A DNA stretch of 64,000 nt from Blautia faecicola (GTDB taxonomy: Bacteria > Bacillota > Clostridia > Lachnospirales > Lachnospiraceae): assembly GCF_004123145.1 (NCBI RefSeq), contig NZ_SDKC01000001.1:1197501-1261500 (forward strand), read 5' to 3'. Shown here one piece after another: positions 34,530 through 44,391 of this stretch. The first letter of the stretch is position 1; each line of letters begins with the position of its first letter. The notes under the pieces were generated by a model, which saw only the letters and a program-made list of their open reading frames with translations, was not told the DNA's origin and made no database searches. The position numbers and the translations under genes are program-made.

Positions 34530-36980
34530 ATGGGAATGGAAGGATACAAACTGGAATCACATCCGGTGAGCAAAAAAGAAGCGATCATTCAGGGCGACTG
34601 CTATCGAATCACGATGCTGACATCTGCACTGGTACGTCTGGAATACAACAGCGAAGGTGTATTCGAGGACCGTGCAACACAGTCCGTACTGAACCGTGAT
34701 TTCCCGGTACCGGAATTCAAGGTCGTTGAGGATGAAGAGGAGCTGGTTATTTATACAGATTCTCTGGAGATTCATTACAACAGAAAACCATTTGCAGCAA
34801 ACGGTCTGTCTATCAAAGTCATAGGTGGCGGTGGCGGCTGGGGAAGAAACTGGAATTACGGAGACGAACCGAGTGATCTTCTTGGAACAGCCCGTACACT
34901 AGACGGATGCGACGGTGCTATGAAACTGAGTGATGATGCTTATTTGAAGGGTGACACACCGATGAACGAAAAATACAGCGGTAAAGTCAAAATGGAGCAT
35001 GGTATCATCTCAAGAAAAGGCTTTGCTGTTGTGGATGACAGTCATTCGATGGCACTGACAGAAGACGGATGGGTAAGTCCGAGACAGGGAGATGGCGAGG
35101 ATCTGTATTTCTTCGGATATGGACATCGTTATCTGGAAAGTCTGAAAGATTTCTATTATCTGTGTGGAAAACAGCCGCTGCTGCCAAGATATGCATTTGG
35201 TAACTGGTGGAGCCGTTATCATCGTTATACAGAGGAGGAATATAAAGAACTGGTAGAACGTTTTGAAGACGAAAAACTGCCGTTCTCTGTAGCTGTTGTT
35301 GATATGGACTGGCATATCGTTGACGATGTAGATCCAAAGTACGGAAGTGGCTGGACAGGATATACCTGGAACAAAAACTTCTTCCCGGATCCAAAAGGAT
35401 TTATGTCCTGGCTGCATGAGCACAATATGAAGATTACACTGAATGTGCATCCGGCTGACGGAATCCGTGCATATGAGGAACTGTATCCGCGCGTGGCAGA
35501 AAAGATGGGAATCGATCCTGAAAGTGAGATTGCAGTACAGTTTGATCCTGCAGATCCACATTTCATGGAAGTGTACCTGAAAGATCTGCATCATCCGCTG
35601 GAAGAAGAAGGCGTGGATTTCTGGTGGCTTGACTGGCAGCAGGGAACTGTTACCAAAGTGCCGGGACTGGATCCGCTGTGGATGCTGAACCATTATCATT
35701 ATTTGGACAGCAGCTGGAAGGGTAATCGTCCGCTGACTTTCTCCAGATATGCAGGTGTGGGAAGTCACAGATATCCGGTAGGATTCTCAGGTGACAGTGT
35801 AATCTCATGGGAAAGCTTACAGTTCCAGCCATATTTTACCAATACAGCAAGCAACGTTGGATATGGATGGTGGAGCCATGATATCGGTGGCCATATGATG
35901 GGTATCCGTGACGATGAACTGATGGCAAGATGGGTAGAATACGGAGTATTCTCTCCGATTAACCGTCTGCACAGCACCGACAATCCGTTCAACGGAAAAG
36001 AACCATGGAAATTTGACAAGATCACACAGGGTGTTATGGAAGATTACCTGCGTCTGCGTCATGGAATGGTTCCATATCTGTACACCATGAACCACAGAGC
36101 AAATTACGATGATCTGCCACTGATCCAGCCGATGTATTATCTGGAGCCGGATTGTGACGAGGCTTATCAGGTACCGAACGAATATTACTTTGGTTCTGAA
36201 CTGCTGGTGTCCCCGATCACAGAGAAACAGGATCCGGAAGTTCGTGCAGCGAAAGTAACAACCTGGCTGCCGGAAGGCATGTGGGTTGATTTCTTCACGG
36301 GTATGGTATACCAGGGTGGCCGTATGATCGATCTGTGGAGAGGTGTAGAAGATATGCCTGTTCTGATGAAAGCAGGAGCTATCGTTCCGATGAAAGATAT
36401 GGCTGATTATGACAGCAGCACCGATAACCCGAAAGCTATGGAAGTTCGTGTATTCCCGGCAGAAGACGGAACCTTCACTCTGTGGGAAGACCAGGGAGAT
36501 ACACCTGTAGATAAAGAAGAAAACTGGGTAGCTACACAGCTGACATTTACCGGCGGAGAAGAAGATACTTTCACCATCGGCAAAGCACTGGGCAATGTAT
36601 CTGTGATTCCGGAAAGCAGAAGCTGGAAGGTAGTATTCATGGGCGTAGAAAAAGCATGCTGCAAAGTGACCGCAGACGGTGAAGAAGTAGCTGTAAAAGT
36701 TTCCTATGACAAAGCAATTGCAGCACTGACCGTAGAAGTACCGGAAACAGCAGTAGGAAAAGAAATCGTGATCACATTTGCAGACGGTATATCTCTTGCA
36801 GAAAACGATCTGGCCGGACGCTGCTATGCAATGCTTGATAAAGCTCAGATTCCTTACAATCTGAAGTCTGCTATTCAGGCAGTTGTGGAAAAGATGGGCA
36901 AAGACGGCATCGGAACACTGGCAACCATGAACCTGAGCCCGGCACTGATGGGTGCAGTTCTGGAACTGCTGACAGCATAA
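34530..36980 (+). CDS. GH31 alpha-glucosidase/alpha-xylosidase
   Basis: An 816-residue family 31 glycoside hydrolase. The catalytic nucleophile Asp is in FWWLDWQQG near residue 373; the acid/base Asp lies in FSGDSVISWESL near residue 430, and GWWSHDIGGH follows. The N-terminal beta-sandwich precedes the barrel, and the last 60 residues form a small helical extension (AENDLAGRCYAMLDKA onward) that is not part of the core. There is no signal peptide, so it acts on imported alpha-glycosides. AAAGGAGG precedes ATG 34530. It stands between sigE and sigG with its own terminator. Confidence 0.92.
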   Translation: MGMEGYKLESHPVSKKEAIIQGDCYRITMLTSALVRLEYNSEGVFEDRATQSVLNRDFPVPEFKVVEDEEELVIYTDSLEIHYNRKPFAANGLSIKVIGGGGGWGRNWNYGDEPSDLLGTARTLDGCDGAMKLSDDAYLKGDTPMNEKYSGKVKMEHGIISRKGFAVVDDSHSMALTEDGWVSPRQGDGEDLYFFGYGHRYLESLKDFYYLCGKQPLLPRYAFGNWWSRYHRYTEEEYKELVERFEDEKLPFSVAVVDMDWHIVDDVDPKYGSGWTGYTWNKNFFPDPKGFMSWLHEHNMKITLNVHPADGIRAYEELYPRVAEKMGIDPESEIAVQFDPADPHFMEVYLKDLHHPLEEEGVDFWWLDWQQGTVTKVPGLDPLWMLNHYHYLDSSWKGNRPLTFSRYAGVGSHRYPVGFSGDSVISWESLQFQPYFTNTASNVGYGWWSHDIGGHMMGIRDDELMARWVEYGVFSPINRLHSTDNPFNGKEPWKFDKITQGVMEDYLRLRHGMVPYLYTMNHRANYDDLPLIQPMYYLEPDCDEAYQVPNEYYFGSELLVSPITEKQDPEVRAAKVTTWLPEGMWVDFFTGMVYQGGRMIDLWRGVEDMPVLMKAGAIVPMKDMADYDSSTDNPKAMEVRVFPAEDGTFTLWEDQGDTPVDKEENWVATQLTFTGGEEDTFTIGKALGNVSVIPESRSWKVVFMGVEKACCKVTADGEEVAVKVSYDKAIAALTVEVPETAVGKEIVITFADGISLAENDLAGRCYAMLDKAQIPYNLKSAIQAVVEKMGKDGIGTLATMNLSPALMGAVLELLTA

Positions 36981-37013
36981 GAGTGTGTGACAGATAAATT
37001 ACATAGGTAAATA

Positions 37014-37064
37014 CAAAGCCCCTGTCCGGACAATACGATCAAGATTGTCCGGACAGGGGCTTTG
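37014..37064. terminator. Bidirectional terminator between GH31 and sseB-like gene
   Basis: 21-bp perfect arms (37014-37034 and 37044-37064; core CCTGTCCGGACAAT) with A- and T-runs outside, between convergent genes. Confidence 0.92.
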
Positions 37065-37135
37065 TTATCTTTCAGGAAATTGCAGATCCTGGGATTCTGT
37101 ATCGTGAGAATGATGCATCTGAAAAAGTGTGTGGA

Positions 37136-37558
37136 TCATCCCTGGACGATCCGGATCAGATTTTTGTCGAGCATTAGCGTCCGGTTCCACGGATTGATGA
37201 TCACGCCGTCTATTTCTTCTACTGAAAGAGCAGAAGTAAACAGTTTTTCAATATCGGTGAGGAAAGTGGACATTACGCTGCCACCGCCTTTGATTTCTTC
37301 ATCAAAACTGGTAAAGGCTGCCCACCATTTTTTACCGTCATCGGTCTGGATCGCCTGAAGGCGCATCTGGTTGTCGCCAACCGGTGGTTCGACTGCAACG
37401 ATCAGCTGTCCGTGAGCAAGCATCCGTCTGCGGAGTACGGTGAGCGCGTGGGCAAGCATTTCCTGGGACGGCTGCTGCTGCAATGCCAGAATTGCCTGTT
37501 CGATCTGTTCGTTATCCTGTAAACCTTCGTCTGTATGTGAAGTTTTGTTATCTGTCAT
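37136..37558 (-). CDS. SseB-family protein
   Basis: A 140-residue protein with an SseB N-terminal-type domain (QEMLAHALTVLRRRMLAHGQLIVAVEPP, KWWAAFTSFDEE and the C-terminal EIDGVIINPWNRTLMLDKNLI). ATG 37558 is chosen because GAGGAA lies seven bases upstream; ATG 37573 has no site. Such domains occur widely in Firmicutes and the role is unknown. It is a single gene on the minus strand between the GH31 gene and sigG. Confidence 0.8.
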   Translation of the reverse strand: MTDNKTSHTDEGLQDNEQIEQAILALQQQPSQEMLAHALTVLRRRMLAHGQLIVAVEPPVGDNQMRLQAIQTDDGKKWWAAFTSFDEEIKGGGSVMSTFLTDIEKLFTSALSVEEIDGVIINPWNRTLMLDKNLIRIVQG

Positions 37559-37750
37559 AGTGGATTTCCTCATCTTTCTGAAACATAATAAAAACAGTAT
37601 AGCACAAAAAGTTACGGTTCGAAAAGACGGAAATAAGAAGAACTGTCAAGGAGTAAAACTTTTTTTATTTTTGTCGGAAATGAATAGACAGTTTGCCAGC
37701 TGAGAATCATTTTAGTTGTAAAAACAAATACAATTAGGAGGATTCTTATT

Positions 37751-38527
37751 ATGGCATTGAACAAGGTAGAGATCTGCGGCGTGAATACATCCAGGCTTCC
37801 GGTACTGACCAATGAGGAAAAAGAATTGCTCTTTGAAAAGATAAAAAAAGGGGACAAAGAGGCAAGGGAACTGTACATCAAAGGAAATCTCAGACTGGTG
37901 TTAAGCGTGATCAAGAGATTTTCCGGAAGCAATGAAAATGCGGATGATCTGTTTCAGATCGGCTGCATCGGGCTGATGAAGGCGATTGATAACTTTGATA
38001 CGACTTTGCAGGTGAAATTTTCCACGTATGCGGTACCTATGATTATTGGGGAAATCCGGAGATACCTGCGGGACAACAGTACGATCCGGGTCAGCCGGTC
38101 ACTGCGGGACACGGCTTACAAAGCGATCTATGCCCGGGAAAATTATCTGAAAAACAATCTCCGAGAACCGACGATTATGGAGATTGCATCGGAAATCGGG
38201 ATGGAAAAAGAGGAGATCGTTTATGCCCTGGATGCGATCCAGAGTCCGATGAGCCTGTACGAACCGGTGTATACCGAGGGTGGAGATACCCTGTATGTGA
38301 TGGATCAGGTGAGTGATAAGAAAAACAAAGAAGAAAACTGGGTGGAAAATCTGGCATTGCAGGATGCGATGAACCGGTTAAATGACAGAGAACGTCATAT
38401 TGTGAAACTGCGGTTTTATGAGGGCAAGACGCAGATGGAAGTAGCACAGGAGATCGGCATTTCCCAGGCACAGGTCAGCCGTCTGGAGAAAAACGCCCTG
38501 CGGGTGATGAGAAATTATCTCCGGTAG
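37751..38527 (+). CDS. sigG: RNA polymerase sporulation sigma factor sigma-G
   Basis: A 258-residue forespore sigma factor. The N-terminus NKVEICGVNTSRLPVLT is diagnostic of sigma-G; region 2 is NLRLVLSVIKRFSG with ADDLFQIGCIGLMKAI, region 3 LRDTAYKAIYARENY and region 4 TQMEVAQEIGISQAQVSRLEK. AGGAGG precedes ATG 37751. In most spore-formers it follows sigE directly; here four unrelated loci lie between them. The upstream 180 bases hold no promoter I can assign with confidence. Confidence 0.95.
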   Translation: MALNKVEICGVNTSRLPVLTNEEKELLFEKIKKGDKEARELYIKGNLRLVLSVIKRFSGSNENADDLFQIGCIGLMKAIDNFDTTLQVKFSTYAVPMIIGEIRRYLRDNSTIRVSRSLRDTAYKAIYARENYLKNNLREPTIMEIASEIGMEKEEIVYALDAIQSPMSLYEPVYTEGGDTLYVMDQVSDKKNKEENWVENLALQDAMNRLNDRERHIVKLRFYEGKTQMEVAQEIGISQAQVSRLEKNALRVMRNYLR

Positions 38528-38598
38528 GGGATAGTGGCTTTTCTTTTTTGTGGGAGTTTGGTAAACTTAAGGAAAGCTGTTTTTGGAGGTTGATTACA

Positions 38599-38694
38599 AT
38601 GGGAAGGGCAGCAGGAGTGAACTGGAAGAAAAGTTTGAAAAGCTGTCGTTCTGTTGGTAAAAATGGAAAAAGAATTGATACAGAAATTTTATAA
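38599..38694 (+). CDS. Possible 31-residue basic peptide overlapping yqeC start
   Basis: A short frame beginning ATG at 38599 with TTGGAGG eight bases upstream encodes 31 residues (MGRAAGVNWKKSLKSCRSVG at the start) and ends at 38694, inside yqeC. yqeC itself has a weak ribosome site, so translation of this frame could deliver ribosomes to it. No homology is recognised; it may be a fortuitous reading frame. Confidence 0.25.
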   Translation: MGRAAGVNWKKSLKSCRSVGKNGKRIDTEIL

Positions 38695-39457
38695 ATATAA
38701 TCTGGAGAAGAAACAAAGTGAAAAGGTCGAGTCGCATCTGTTATTTTCGACTCTTACGAAAGATAGACATTGTTTTTCTTTTGTAGGGGCAGGCGGGAAA
38801 AGTTCGCTGATCGAAATTATGGCAGCCTGGGGAACCAAGCAGGGGAAAAAGGTACTGGTAACGACAACCACGCATATTTTCCAACCGGAGCCGGAAAAAC
38901 TGGCACGGACACCGGAAGATCTGGAACGTATCTGGGGCGCGGGAGATTGGGCGGTGATCGGAGAGGTGGAAGTGAAGCAGCCACAGAAACTAAAAATGCC
39001 GGATCCCGACTGGATGAGACAGGCGATGGCACTTGCGGATCTCGTCCTGATCGAAGCAGACGGATCAAAACGACTGCCCTGTAAAGTACCCGCCACGCAC
39101 GAACCGGTCATTTTGCCGGAGACAGAGGTTGTGATTGCAGTTCTGGGACTTTCGGCGTTGGAGCAACCGTTAAAGGAATGTTGTTTTCGGCTGGAAGAGG
39201 CGGAAAAGCTGTTGGAGGCGGATGAGGATCATCTGCTGAGCTGTGAGGATATGGCGAAGATTCTGGCATCTGAGGAAGGGCTTCGGAAAGATGTCGGAGG
39301 GAGAAAATATGTGGCTGTGTTGAATCAGTGCGACGATGATACGCGGAGAGAGGGAGGAGAACGGATCGGAGAAATGTTGCGTGGATGGGGCGTGGAGAAT
39401 GTGGTTTTGACAAAATTACGTAACTGTCGAGCGGGGGGAGCAACTGTAAAGTTTTAA
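38663..39457 (+). CDS. yqeC: Selenium-dependent hydroxylase accessory protein YqeC
   Basis: A 264-residue protein of the YqeC family, tied by genome comparison to selenium-dependent molybdenum hydroxylases. A P-loop-like segment SFVGAGGKSSLIEIMA lies near residue 45, followed by TTTTHIF and the IEADGSKRLPCKVPATHEPVI core. ATG 38663 is chosen as the first Met; its ribosome site is weak. First gene of the molybdenum/selenium cluster. A nucleotide-dependent role in cofactor modification is presumed but not established. Confidence 0.88.
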   Translation: MEKELIQKFYKYNLEKKQSEKVESHLLFSTLTKDRHCFSFVGAGGKSSLIEIMAAWGTKQGKKVLVTTTTHIFQPEPEKLARTPEDLERIWGAGDWAVIGEVEVKQPQKLKMPDPDWMRQAMALADLVLIEADGSKRLPCKVPATHEPVILPETEVVIAVLGLSALEQPLKECCFRLEEAEKLLEADEDHLLSCEDMAKILASEEGLRKDVGGRKYVAVLNQCDDDTRREGGERIGEMLRGWGVENVVLTKLRNCRAGGATVKF

Positions 39458-39714
39458 GGCGGCAGTATAGTATAGATTTGAAAATTACAATTGATTCAAA
39501 TTATGCTGAAAATGAAAGCATGTTACTTGTTACTTAGCAGGTATTACGGATTCTTTATTATGAGAAAGACTGTTTGAGATAGTAGAAAATTCAGAAATTA
39601 ATTATTAAAATTAAAGATATAATAGAAGCCCTGAAAAGCAGATGTTAGGAACTTCACTTCATACAGAAGACGTCTGATTATTAGAATTGGCAGGGGTAAA
39701 CAAAGGAGAAAATC

Positions 39715-40197
39715 ATGAGTGGATTTACACATTTTGATGAAAAAGGAAATGCCGTGATGGTGGATGTGCATGAAAAGGCAGACACTTACCGGGTAGCGGT
39801 GGCGCAGGGGACGATTACGGTCAACGAGGAGGTTTTTCAGGCAATCACAAATCACACGGCAAAAAAGGGAGATGTTCTCGGTATCGCGAGAATTGCCGGA
39901 ATCATGGGGGCGAAAAAGAACGCGGAGTTGATTCCGTTGTGCCATATTATTGCACTGACAGACTGTGAGATTGAATTTGTATTCGATGAGAAAACCCGTC
40001 AGATCACGGCAACCTGCCGGACATCCTGTGTGGGAAAAACCGGTGTGGAGATGGAAGCTATGACGGGAGTCAGCGTGGCTCTTCTGACGATCTACGATAT
40101 GTGTAAGGCGATGGATCGCGGCATGGTGATTTCCGAGATTCATCTGGTGGAAAAGATGGGCGGAAAGAGCGGACATTACAGAAACGAAAATGAATAA
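39715..40197 (+). CDS. moaC: Cyclic pyranopterin monophosphate synthase
   Basis: A 160-residue MoaC. With MoaA it converts GTP to cyclic pyranopterin monophosphate, the first stage of molybdopterin synthesis. Conserved segments are [24 protein letters not shown] (about residues 60-85) and [21 protein letters not shown] with Asp-Met-Lys of the active site. The preceding 257 bases are AT-rich, hold no MoCo riboswitch that I can see, and have an isolated TATAAT near 39617. AAAGGAG precedes ATG 39715. moaA lies 6.6 kb downstream in the same cluster. Confidence 0.95.
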   Translation: MSGFTHFDEKGNAVMVDVHEKADTYRVAVAQGTITVNEEVFQAITNHTAKKGDVLGIARIAGIMGAKKNAELIPLCHIIALTDCEIEFVFDEKTRQITATCRTSCVGKTGVEMEAMTGVSVALLTIYDMCKAMDRGMVISEIHLVEKMGGKSGHYRNENE

Positions 40198-40297
40198 CAT
40201 ATAAGAAAAAATGAAAAAGATTACGTTACGTCAGAAAAAAATAAATGAACAGAACACATGAAGAAAAAGGGGAAGGGAATAGTAACAGGTGAACAGA

Positions 40298-40801
40298 ATG
40301 GAAAAACGAAAATATAAAGTGGGAATTGTTACGCTGAGCGATAAAGGCTCCCGTGGAGAACGGGAAGATCTAAGTGGTCCGAAGATTCAGGAATTACTTC
40401 CGGACGATCAGTATGAAGTAGTTTCTTATCGGATTCTTCCGGACGAGCAGGCAGCTATTGAAAAAGAACTTTGCAGACTGGCAGATGAGGAACATTGTGC
40501 ATTGGTTCTGACAACCGGTGGTACCGGATTTTCCATGCGCGATGTGACACCGGAAGCCACGCTTGCAGTAGCAGACAGGGTGGCGCCGGGGATTGCAGAG
40601 GCGATTCGGGCATACAGTCTGACGATCACACCGAGAGCAATGTTAAGCCGCGCAGCCAGCGCAATCCGCAAACAGACCCTGATCGTCAACCTTCCGGGAA
40701 GCCCGAAGGCTGTAGCGGAGAGTCTTACCTACATACTGAGTTCACTGGGACACGGGCTGGATATTCTTCTGGGAGAAGATGGGGAATGTGCACGGAAGTG
40801 A
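40298..40801 (+). CDS. mogA: Molybdopterin adenylyltransferase
   Basis: A 167-residue MogA/MoaB-type protein that adenylates molybdopterin before metal insertion. TTGGTGFSMRDVTPEAT (about residue 70) and LPGSPKAVAESL near the C-terminus are the conserved pterin-binding segments. ATG 40298 follows AGGTG; a GTG nine bases earlier (40289) behind GGGAAGGG is a real alternative. MogA and MoaB cannot be fully separated by sequence alone. It lies between moaC and selD. Confidence 0.88.
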   Translation: MEKRKYKVGIVTLSDKGSRGEREDLSGPKIQELLPDDQYEVVSYRILPDEQAAIEKELCRLADEEHCALVLTTGGTGFSMRDVTPEATLAVADRVAPGIAEAIRAYSLTITPRAMLSRAASAIRKQTLIVNLPGSPKAVAESLTYILSSLGHGLDILLGEDGECARK

Positions 40802-40944
40802 AAATAAAGATGCAATTTTCCTTATTTTGTGGAGAACTTGTACTTGTTAAAGACAAGTTTTGGAGTCAGAGTAAATTTTAACAGACTTTGGTTTGAACGA
40901 TAAATGTAGAAAAATTGAAAAATAATTGGATGATCGGAGAGAAT

Positions 40945-41982
40945 ATGAGCGAAAAAGAAATTGTATTCTGCAAAAGCGGCGGTTGTACCGCGAAACTGGG
41001 AGCCGGAGTGCTGGAACACATCCTGGAGCGGCTTCCGAAGGGGAAAAAAGATGAAAATTTGCTGGTTGGTTACGACAGCAAGGATGACGCGGCGGTATAT
41101 CGCCTAAATGAGCACCAGGCGGTGGTACAGACATTGGATTTTTTCCCACCGATGGTAGAGGATCCGTACATATTTGGGAAAATAGCGGCAACGAATGCCC
41201 TGAGTGATATCTATGCCATGGGAGGAGAAGTAAAGACAGCACTGAATATTGTTTGCTTTCCGGAATCCATGGACCTGAATATTCTCGGGAAAATCTTACA
41301 GGGCGGCGCTGAAAAAGTACAGGAAGCGGGTGGAAGCCTTGCAGGCGGTCATTCGATCGCTGACAGCGATGTCAAATACGGTCTGTCCGTGACCGGCGTG
41401 GTAGATCCGGAAAAAATATGGGAAAACAACGGCGCAAAACCGGGCGATTGCCTGATTCTGACGAAACGACTGGGTGTAGGCATTCTATGTGCCGCAAATC
41501 GTGTCAGCCAGGCACCGGAAGGAGCGATGGAGCAGGTGATTGATTCCATGACAACACTGAACCGCAAAGCGTCTGAGATCGGACGAAAATATCCGGTACA
41601 CGCCTGCACCGATGTTACCGGATTTGGATTCCTTGGGCATCTGCACGAAATGATGGACGGCAGACATTCCTGCAAAATCTACGCAGACCGGCTCCCGGTA
41701 TTTGCCGGAGCGGAAGCATGTGCAGAAGAATTCCTCCTGACCGCAGCAGGACAGAAAAACAGGAATCATCTGGAACAGTATGTGTGGTTTGAGAATGTGT
41801 CGTTCGGGATGGAAGAAGTATTGTACGATCCGCAAACTTCAGGCGGACTGCTGTTTGCAGTGCCGGGAGAGGTAGCGGAAGAACTGCGCGGAAAACTGCG
41901 GGAGGCCGGACTTCCGGCAGAGATTGTCGGGAAAGTGATGGAGAGACAGGAAGTGGAGATTCTGGTTGAAGGGCGCAAATAA
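40945..41982 (+). CDS. selD: Selenophosphate synthetase (selenide, water dikinase)
   Basis: A 345-residue enzyme making selenophosphate from selenide and ATP. The catalytic Cys and Lys are in CKSGGCTAK near the N-terminus (Cys, not selenocysteine). ATP/Mg residues appear in [27 protein letters not shown] and [13 protein letters not shown], and the C-terminal half has [11 protein letters not shown] and [12 protein letters not shown] 40945 follows GGAGAG; an upstream TTG in frame is unlikely. Embedded among yqeC, yedF and yqeB, it probably feeds selenium into a labile molybdenum-enzyme cofactor. No selA or selB is in the window. Confidence 0.95.
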   Translation: MSEKEIVFCKSGGCTAKLGAGVLEHILERLPKGKKDENLLVGYDSKDDAAVYRLNEHQAVVQTLDFFPPMVEDPYIFGKIAATNALSDIYAMGGEVKTALNIVCFPESMDLNILGKILQGGAEKVQEAGGSLAGGHSIADSDVKYGLSVTGVVDPEKIWENNGAKPGDCLILTKRLGVGILCAANRVSQAPEGAMEQVIDSMTTLNRKASEIGRKYPVHACTDVTGFGFLGHLHEMMDGRHSCKIYADRLPVFAGAEACAEEFLLTAAGQKNRNHLEQYVWFENVSFGMEEVLYDPQTSGGLLFAVPGEVAEELRGKLREAGLPAEIVGKVMERQEVEILVEGRK

Positions 41983-42179
41983 AGAGCAAATGACAGGAAA
42001 AAGACAAAACCACACGATTCTCATGTTACTACGAACAGCATATTGGCAGCATTCAACTTGCCGGTCGTGGAGTTCATAGCATTGGGAGATCATTGACAAG
42101 GATACCCGTCCGTTATAAATTAATAGATAGCTAATAGTATCTATCATCAATATGAAAAAATACACAGGAGGAACCGAAA

Positions 42180-42800
42180 ATGAAAAAAACAGTAAATGCA
42201 CTCGGAGATATCTGCCCGATCCCGTTAGTGAAAGCAAAGGAAGCCATCAAAGAACTGCAGGGTGCCGGAACGGTGGAGGTGTTGGTCGACAATGAGATCG
42301 CTGTGCAGAACCTGACCAAGATGGCAAACCAGAAAGGCTATGGCTGTGTTTCGCAGAAACTGAAAGAACAGGAATATCAGGTGACGCTGACGGTTGGAGA
42401 GGCAGAAGCAACGGAAGAGGCACCAGTGGAAGAAGAAAATTATGTAGCATGTGCATCGGCGAAGAAGAATCGGCTGGTGGTGATTTCTTCGAAAACGATG
42501 GGTGAGGGAAATGACGAACTGGGTGCTACGTTGTTGAAGGGATTTATTTATGCGCTGACACAGCAGGACGAGCTGCCGGATCAGATGCTCTTTTATAATG
42601 GGGGAGCATTCCTGACCTGTGAGGGCTCTCAGTCGCTGGAAGATCTGAAAATGCTGGAAGAGCAGGGTGTGGAGATTCGCACCTGTGGTACCTGTCTGAA
42701 TTTTTATGGGTTATCCGGAAAATTACAGGTAGGTGAAGTCACCAATATGTATGATATTGCAGAGCGGATGACAAAAGCCGACCGGATCATCAAGCCATGA
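42180..42800 (+). CDS. yedF: Selenium metabolism protein YedF
   Basis: A 206-residue protein with an N-terminal TusA/SirA-like domain (residues 1-75; the sulfur/selenium-carrying Cys12 in CPIP) and a C-terminal DsrE-like domain (about 95-205) with TCGTCLNFYG. It is the usual partner of SelD in selenium use, presumably carrying persulfide or selenopersulfide. AGGAGG precedes ATG 42180. Its stop overlaps the next start in ATGA, so translation with the cysteine desulfurase is coupled. A TTGACA at 42093 with a short 15-bp spacer to TATAAA is a weak promoter candidate. Confidence 0.93.
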   Translation: MKKTVNALGDICPIPLVKAKEAIKELQGAGTVEVLVDNEIAVQNLTKMANQKGYGCVSQKLKEQEYQVTLTVGEAEATEEAPVEEENYVACASAKKNRLVVISSKTMGEGNDELGATLLKGFIYALTQQDELPDQMLFYNGGAFLTCEGSQSLEDLKMLEEQGVEIRTCGTCLNFYGLSGKLQVGEVTNMYDIAERMTKADRIIKP

Positions 42801-43936
42801 TTTATCTGGATAACGCGGCAACATCGCTGCAAAAGCCGAAAGAGGTGGAAGAAGCTGTGGTTCGTGCCTTTCATACCATGGGGAATCCGGGACGGGGCGC
42901 ACATGAGGCCACATTGCAGGCGGGACGGTGTGTTTATCAGGTAAGAGAGCAGCTGGCAGAGCTTTTTCATGCAGAAAAAGGAGAGCAGATCGCATTTACC
43001 TCGAACGCTACAGAGGCACTGAACACTGCGATTTTTGGGCTGTTCCACAAGGGGGATCATGTGATCACTACAGTCTGCGAACATAATTCGGTTCTTCGAC
43101 CTCTTTACCGTTTGCAGGAGGAGGGTGTGGAAGTCAGTATTCTTTCAGCAGATGAAAATGGTGTGTTGGAGTATGAAAAACTTTCGGAGCTTGTCAAGGA
43201 GAATACAAAAGGTATCGTAATTACACATGCTTCCAATCTGACCGGAAATATTACCGACCTGGAAAGAATCCGGGAAGTAACAGAGAGCAGAGATTTGCTT
43301 TTGGTGGTAGACGGGTCGCAGACGGCGGGAATTTTACCGGTGGATGTACAGAAACAGGGAATAGATATCTTTTGCTTTACCGGGCATAAGGGGCTTTTAG
43401 GTCCCCAGGGAACCGGTGGACTTTACGTGCGTCCGGGAGTGGAGATTTGCCCGTTGAAGGTTGGAGGAAGCGGTATCCACAGCTTTGACCGGGAACATCC
43501 GAAGGCGATGCCGGAGCATCTGGAAGCTGGAACTTTGAATGTCCATGGAATCGCCGGACTTGGTGGTGCGTTGGATTATCTGAAGAAAAAGGGAACAGAG
43601 GAGATTTTGCAGCGAGAGCGACAGCTGTTAAGACGACTGGAAGAACAGATTTGGGAGATTCCTGGGATTCGATTTTATGGAACTCCGGACGGAAACCGGC
43701 GCGTGGGGATTCTTTCTTTTAATATGGGAGAGGAAGATTCGGCGTATGTTGCGGACTGGCTGTATGAAGAACATGGAATAGCGGTTCGGGCAGGAGCACA
43801 TTGCGCGCCGCTGATGCACCAGACTCTGGGAACAACAGAACAGGGGGCGGTGCGAATCTCTGTGTCGCATAGGAATACGGAAGATGAGATGGATCGGACG
43901 GCAGGGGCTTTGTGGGAGCTGACTAAATTGCTGTAA
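42797..43936 (+). CDS. Cysteine desulfurase-like PLP enzyme of the selenium cluster
   Basis: A 379-residue class V aminotransferase-fold enzyme. The PLP lysine is K198 in FTGHKG; DNAATS at the N-terminus, SNATEALN near 70 and the catalytic Cys in AGAHCAP near 336 fit a SufS/CsdA-like desulfurase or selenocysteine lyase. It overlaps yedF by four bases. In this setting it likely mobilises sulfur or selenium from (seleno)cysteine for YedF, the DUF3343 carrier and the hydroxylase cofactor rather than for general Fe-S assembly. Confidence 0.9.
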   Translation: MIYLDNAATSLQKPKEVEEAVVRAFHTMGNPGRGAHEATLQAGRCVYQVREQLAELFHAEKGEQIAFTSNATEALNTAIFGLFHKGDHVITTVCEHNSVLRPLYRLQEEGVEVSILSADENGVLEYEKLSELVKENTKGIVITHASNLTGNITDLERIREVTESRDLLLVVDGSQTAGILPVDVQKQGIDIFCFTGHKGLLGPQGTGGLYVRPGVEICPLKVGGSGIHSFDREHPKAMPEHLEAGTLNVHGIAGLGGALDYLKKKGTEEILQRERQLLRRLEEQIWEIPGIRFYGTPDGNRRVGILSFNMGEEDSAYVADWLYEEHGIAVRAGAHCAPLMHQTLGTTEQGAVRISVSHRNTEDEMDRTAGALWELTKLL

Positions 43937-43990
43937 AGGTTACATCTATGCGAAAAGAGGATAACAAAAAACAGGACGGCTGAATAAAAA

Positions 43991-44227
43991 ATGAGAATCA
44001 AAAAGAAAACATGGATTCTGACTTTCGAGAGCACAACGCAGGCGATGGCGGCAGAAAAATTTTGTTTGGAGCAAAACTTACCGGGACGTCTGATTCCGAT
44101 TCCAAGGGAGATTACGGCAGGTTGTGGTCTTTCCTGGAAGACAGCACCGGAGGCGAGAGATGAGGTTCTCACGGCACTCAAGAAAGCAGGCTATCGCTGG
44201 GAAGCGGAATATGTACTGGAGTTATAG
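43991..44227 (+). CDS. DUF3343 putative Se/S carrier protein
   Basis: A 78-residue protein of the DUF3343 family, annotated as a putative Se/S carrier. The pattern TTQAMAAEKFCLEQNLPGRL, then PIPREITAGCGLSWK, holds the conserved Cys pair, and the protein ends shortly after. It directly follows the desulfurase gene, which supports a carrier role between the two enzymes; the biochemical role is inferred. Confidence 0.85.
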   Translation: MRIKKKTWILTFESTTQAMAAEKFCLEQNLPGRLIPIPREITAGCGLSWKTAPEARDEVLTALKKAGYRWEAEYVLEL

Positions 44228-44391
44228 TAAAATGAAAATTCACAGTATGTATGCAAATGAAAATGTTTTGCCGGAGCGGATAATGGCAGAATAATTTGAA
44301 CTATGGATAAAATAACTATAGATCCAATAATTGCGGAGTATACAAAATAAGTTCCGGGAAATACGGGAACGTATGAAAAAAGGAGTAACAA

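Noticed and set aside
39458-39714. Possible molybdenum-cofactor riboswitch upstream of moaC
   Set aside because: I looked for the conserved multi-stem core and saw only AT-rich sequence with no such pairing.
40945-40980. Selenocysteine version of SelD
   Set aside because: The catalytic position is an ordinary Cys codon and no in-frame UGA occurs in the gene.
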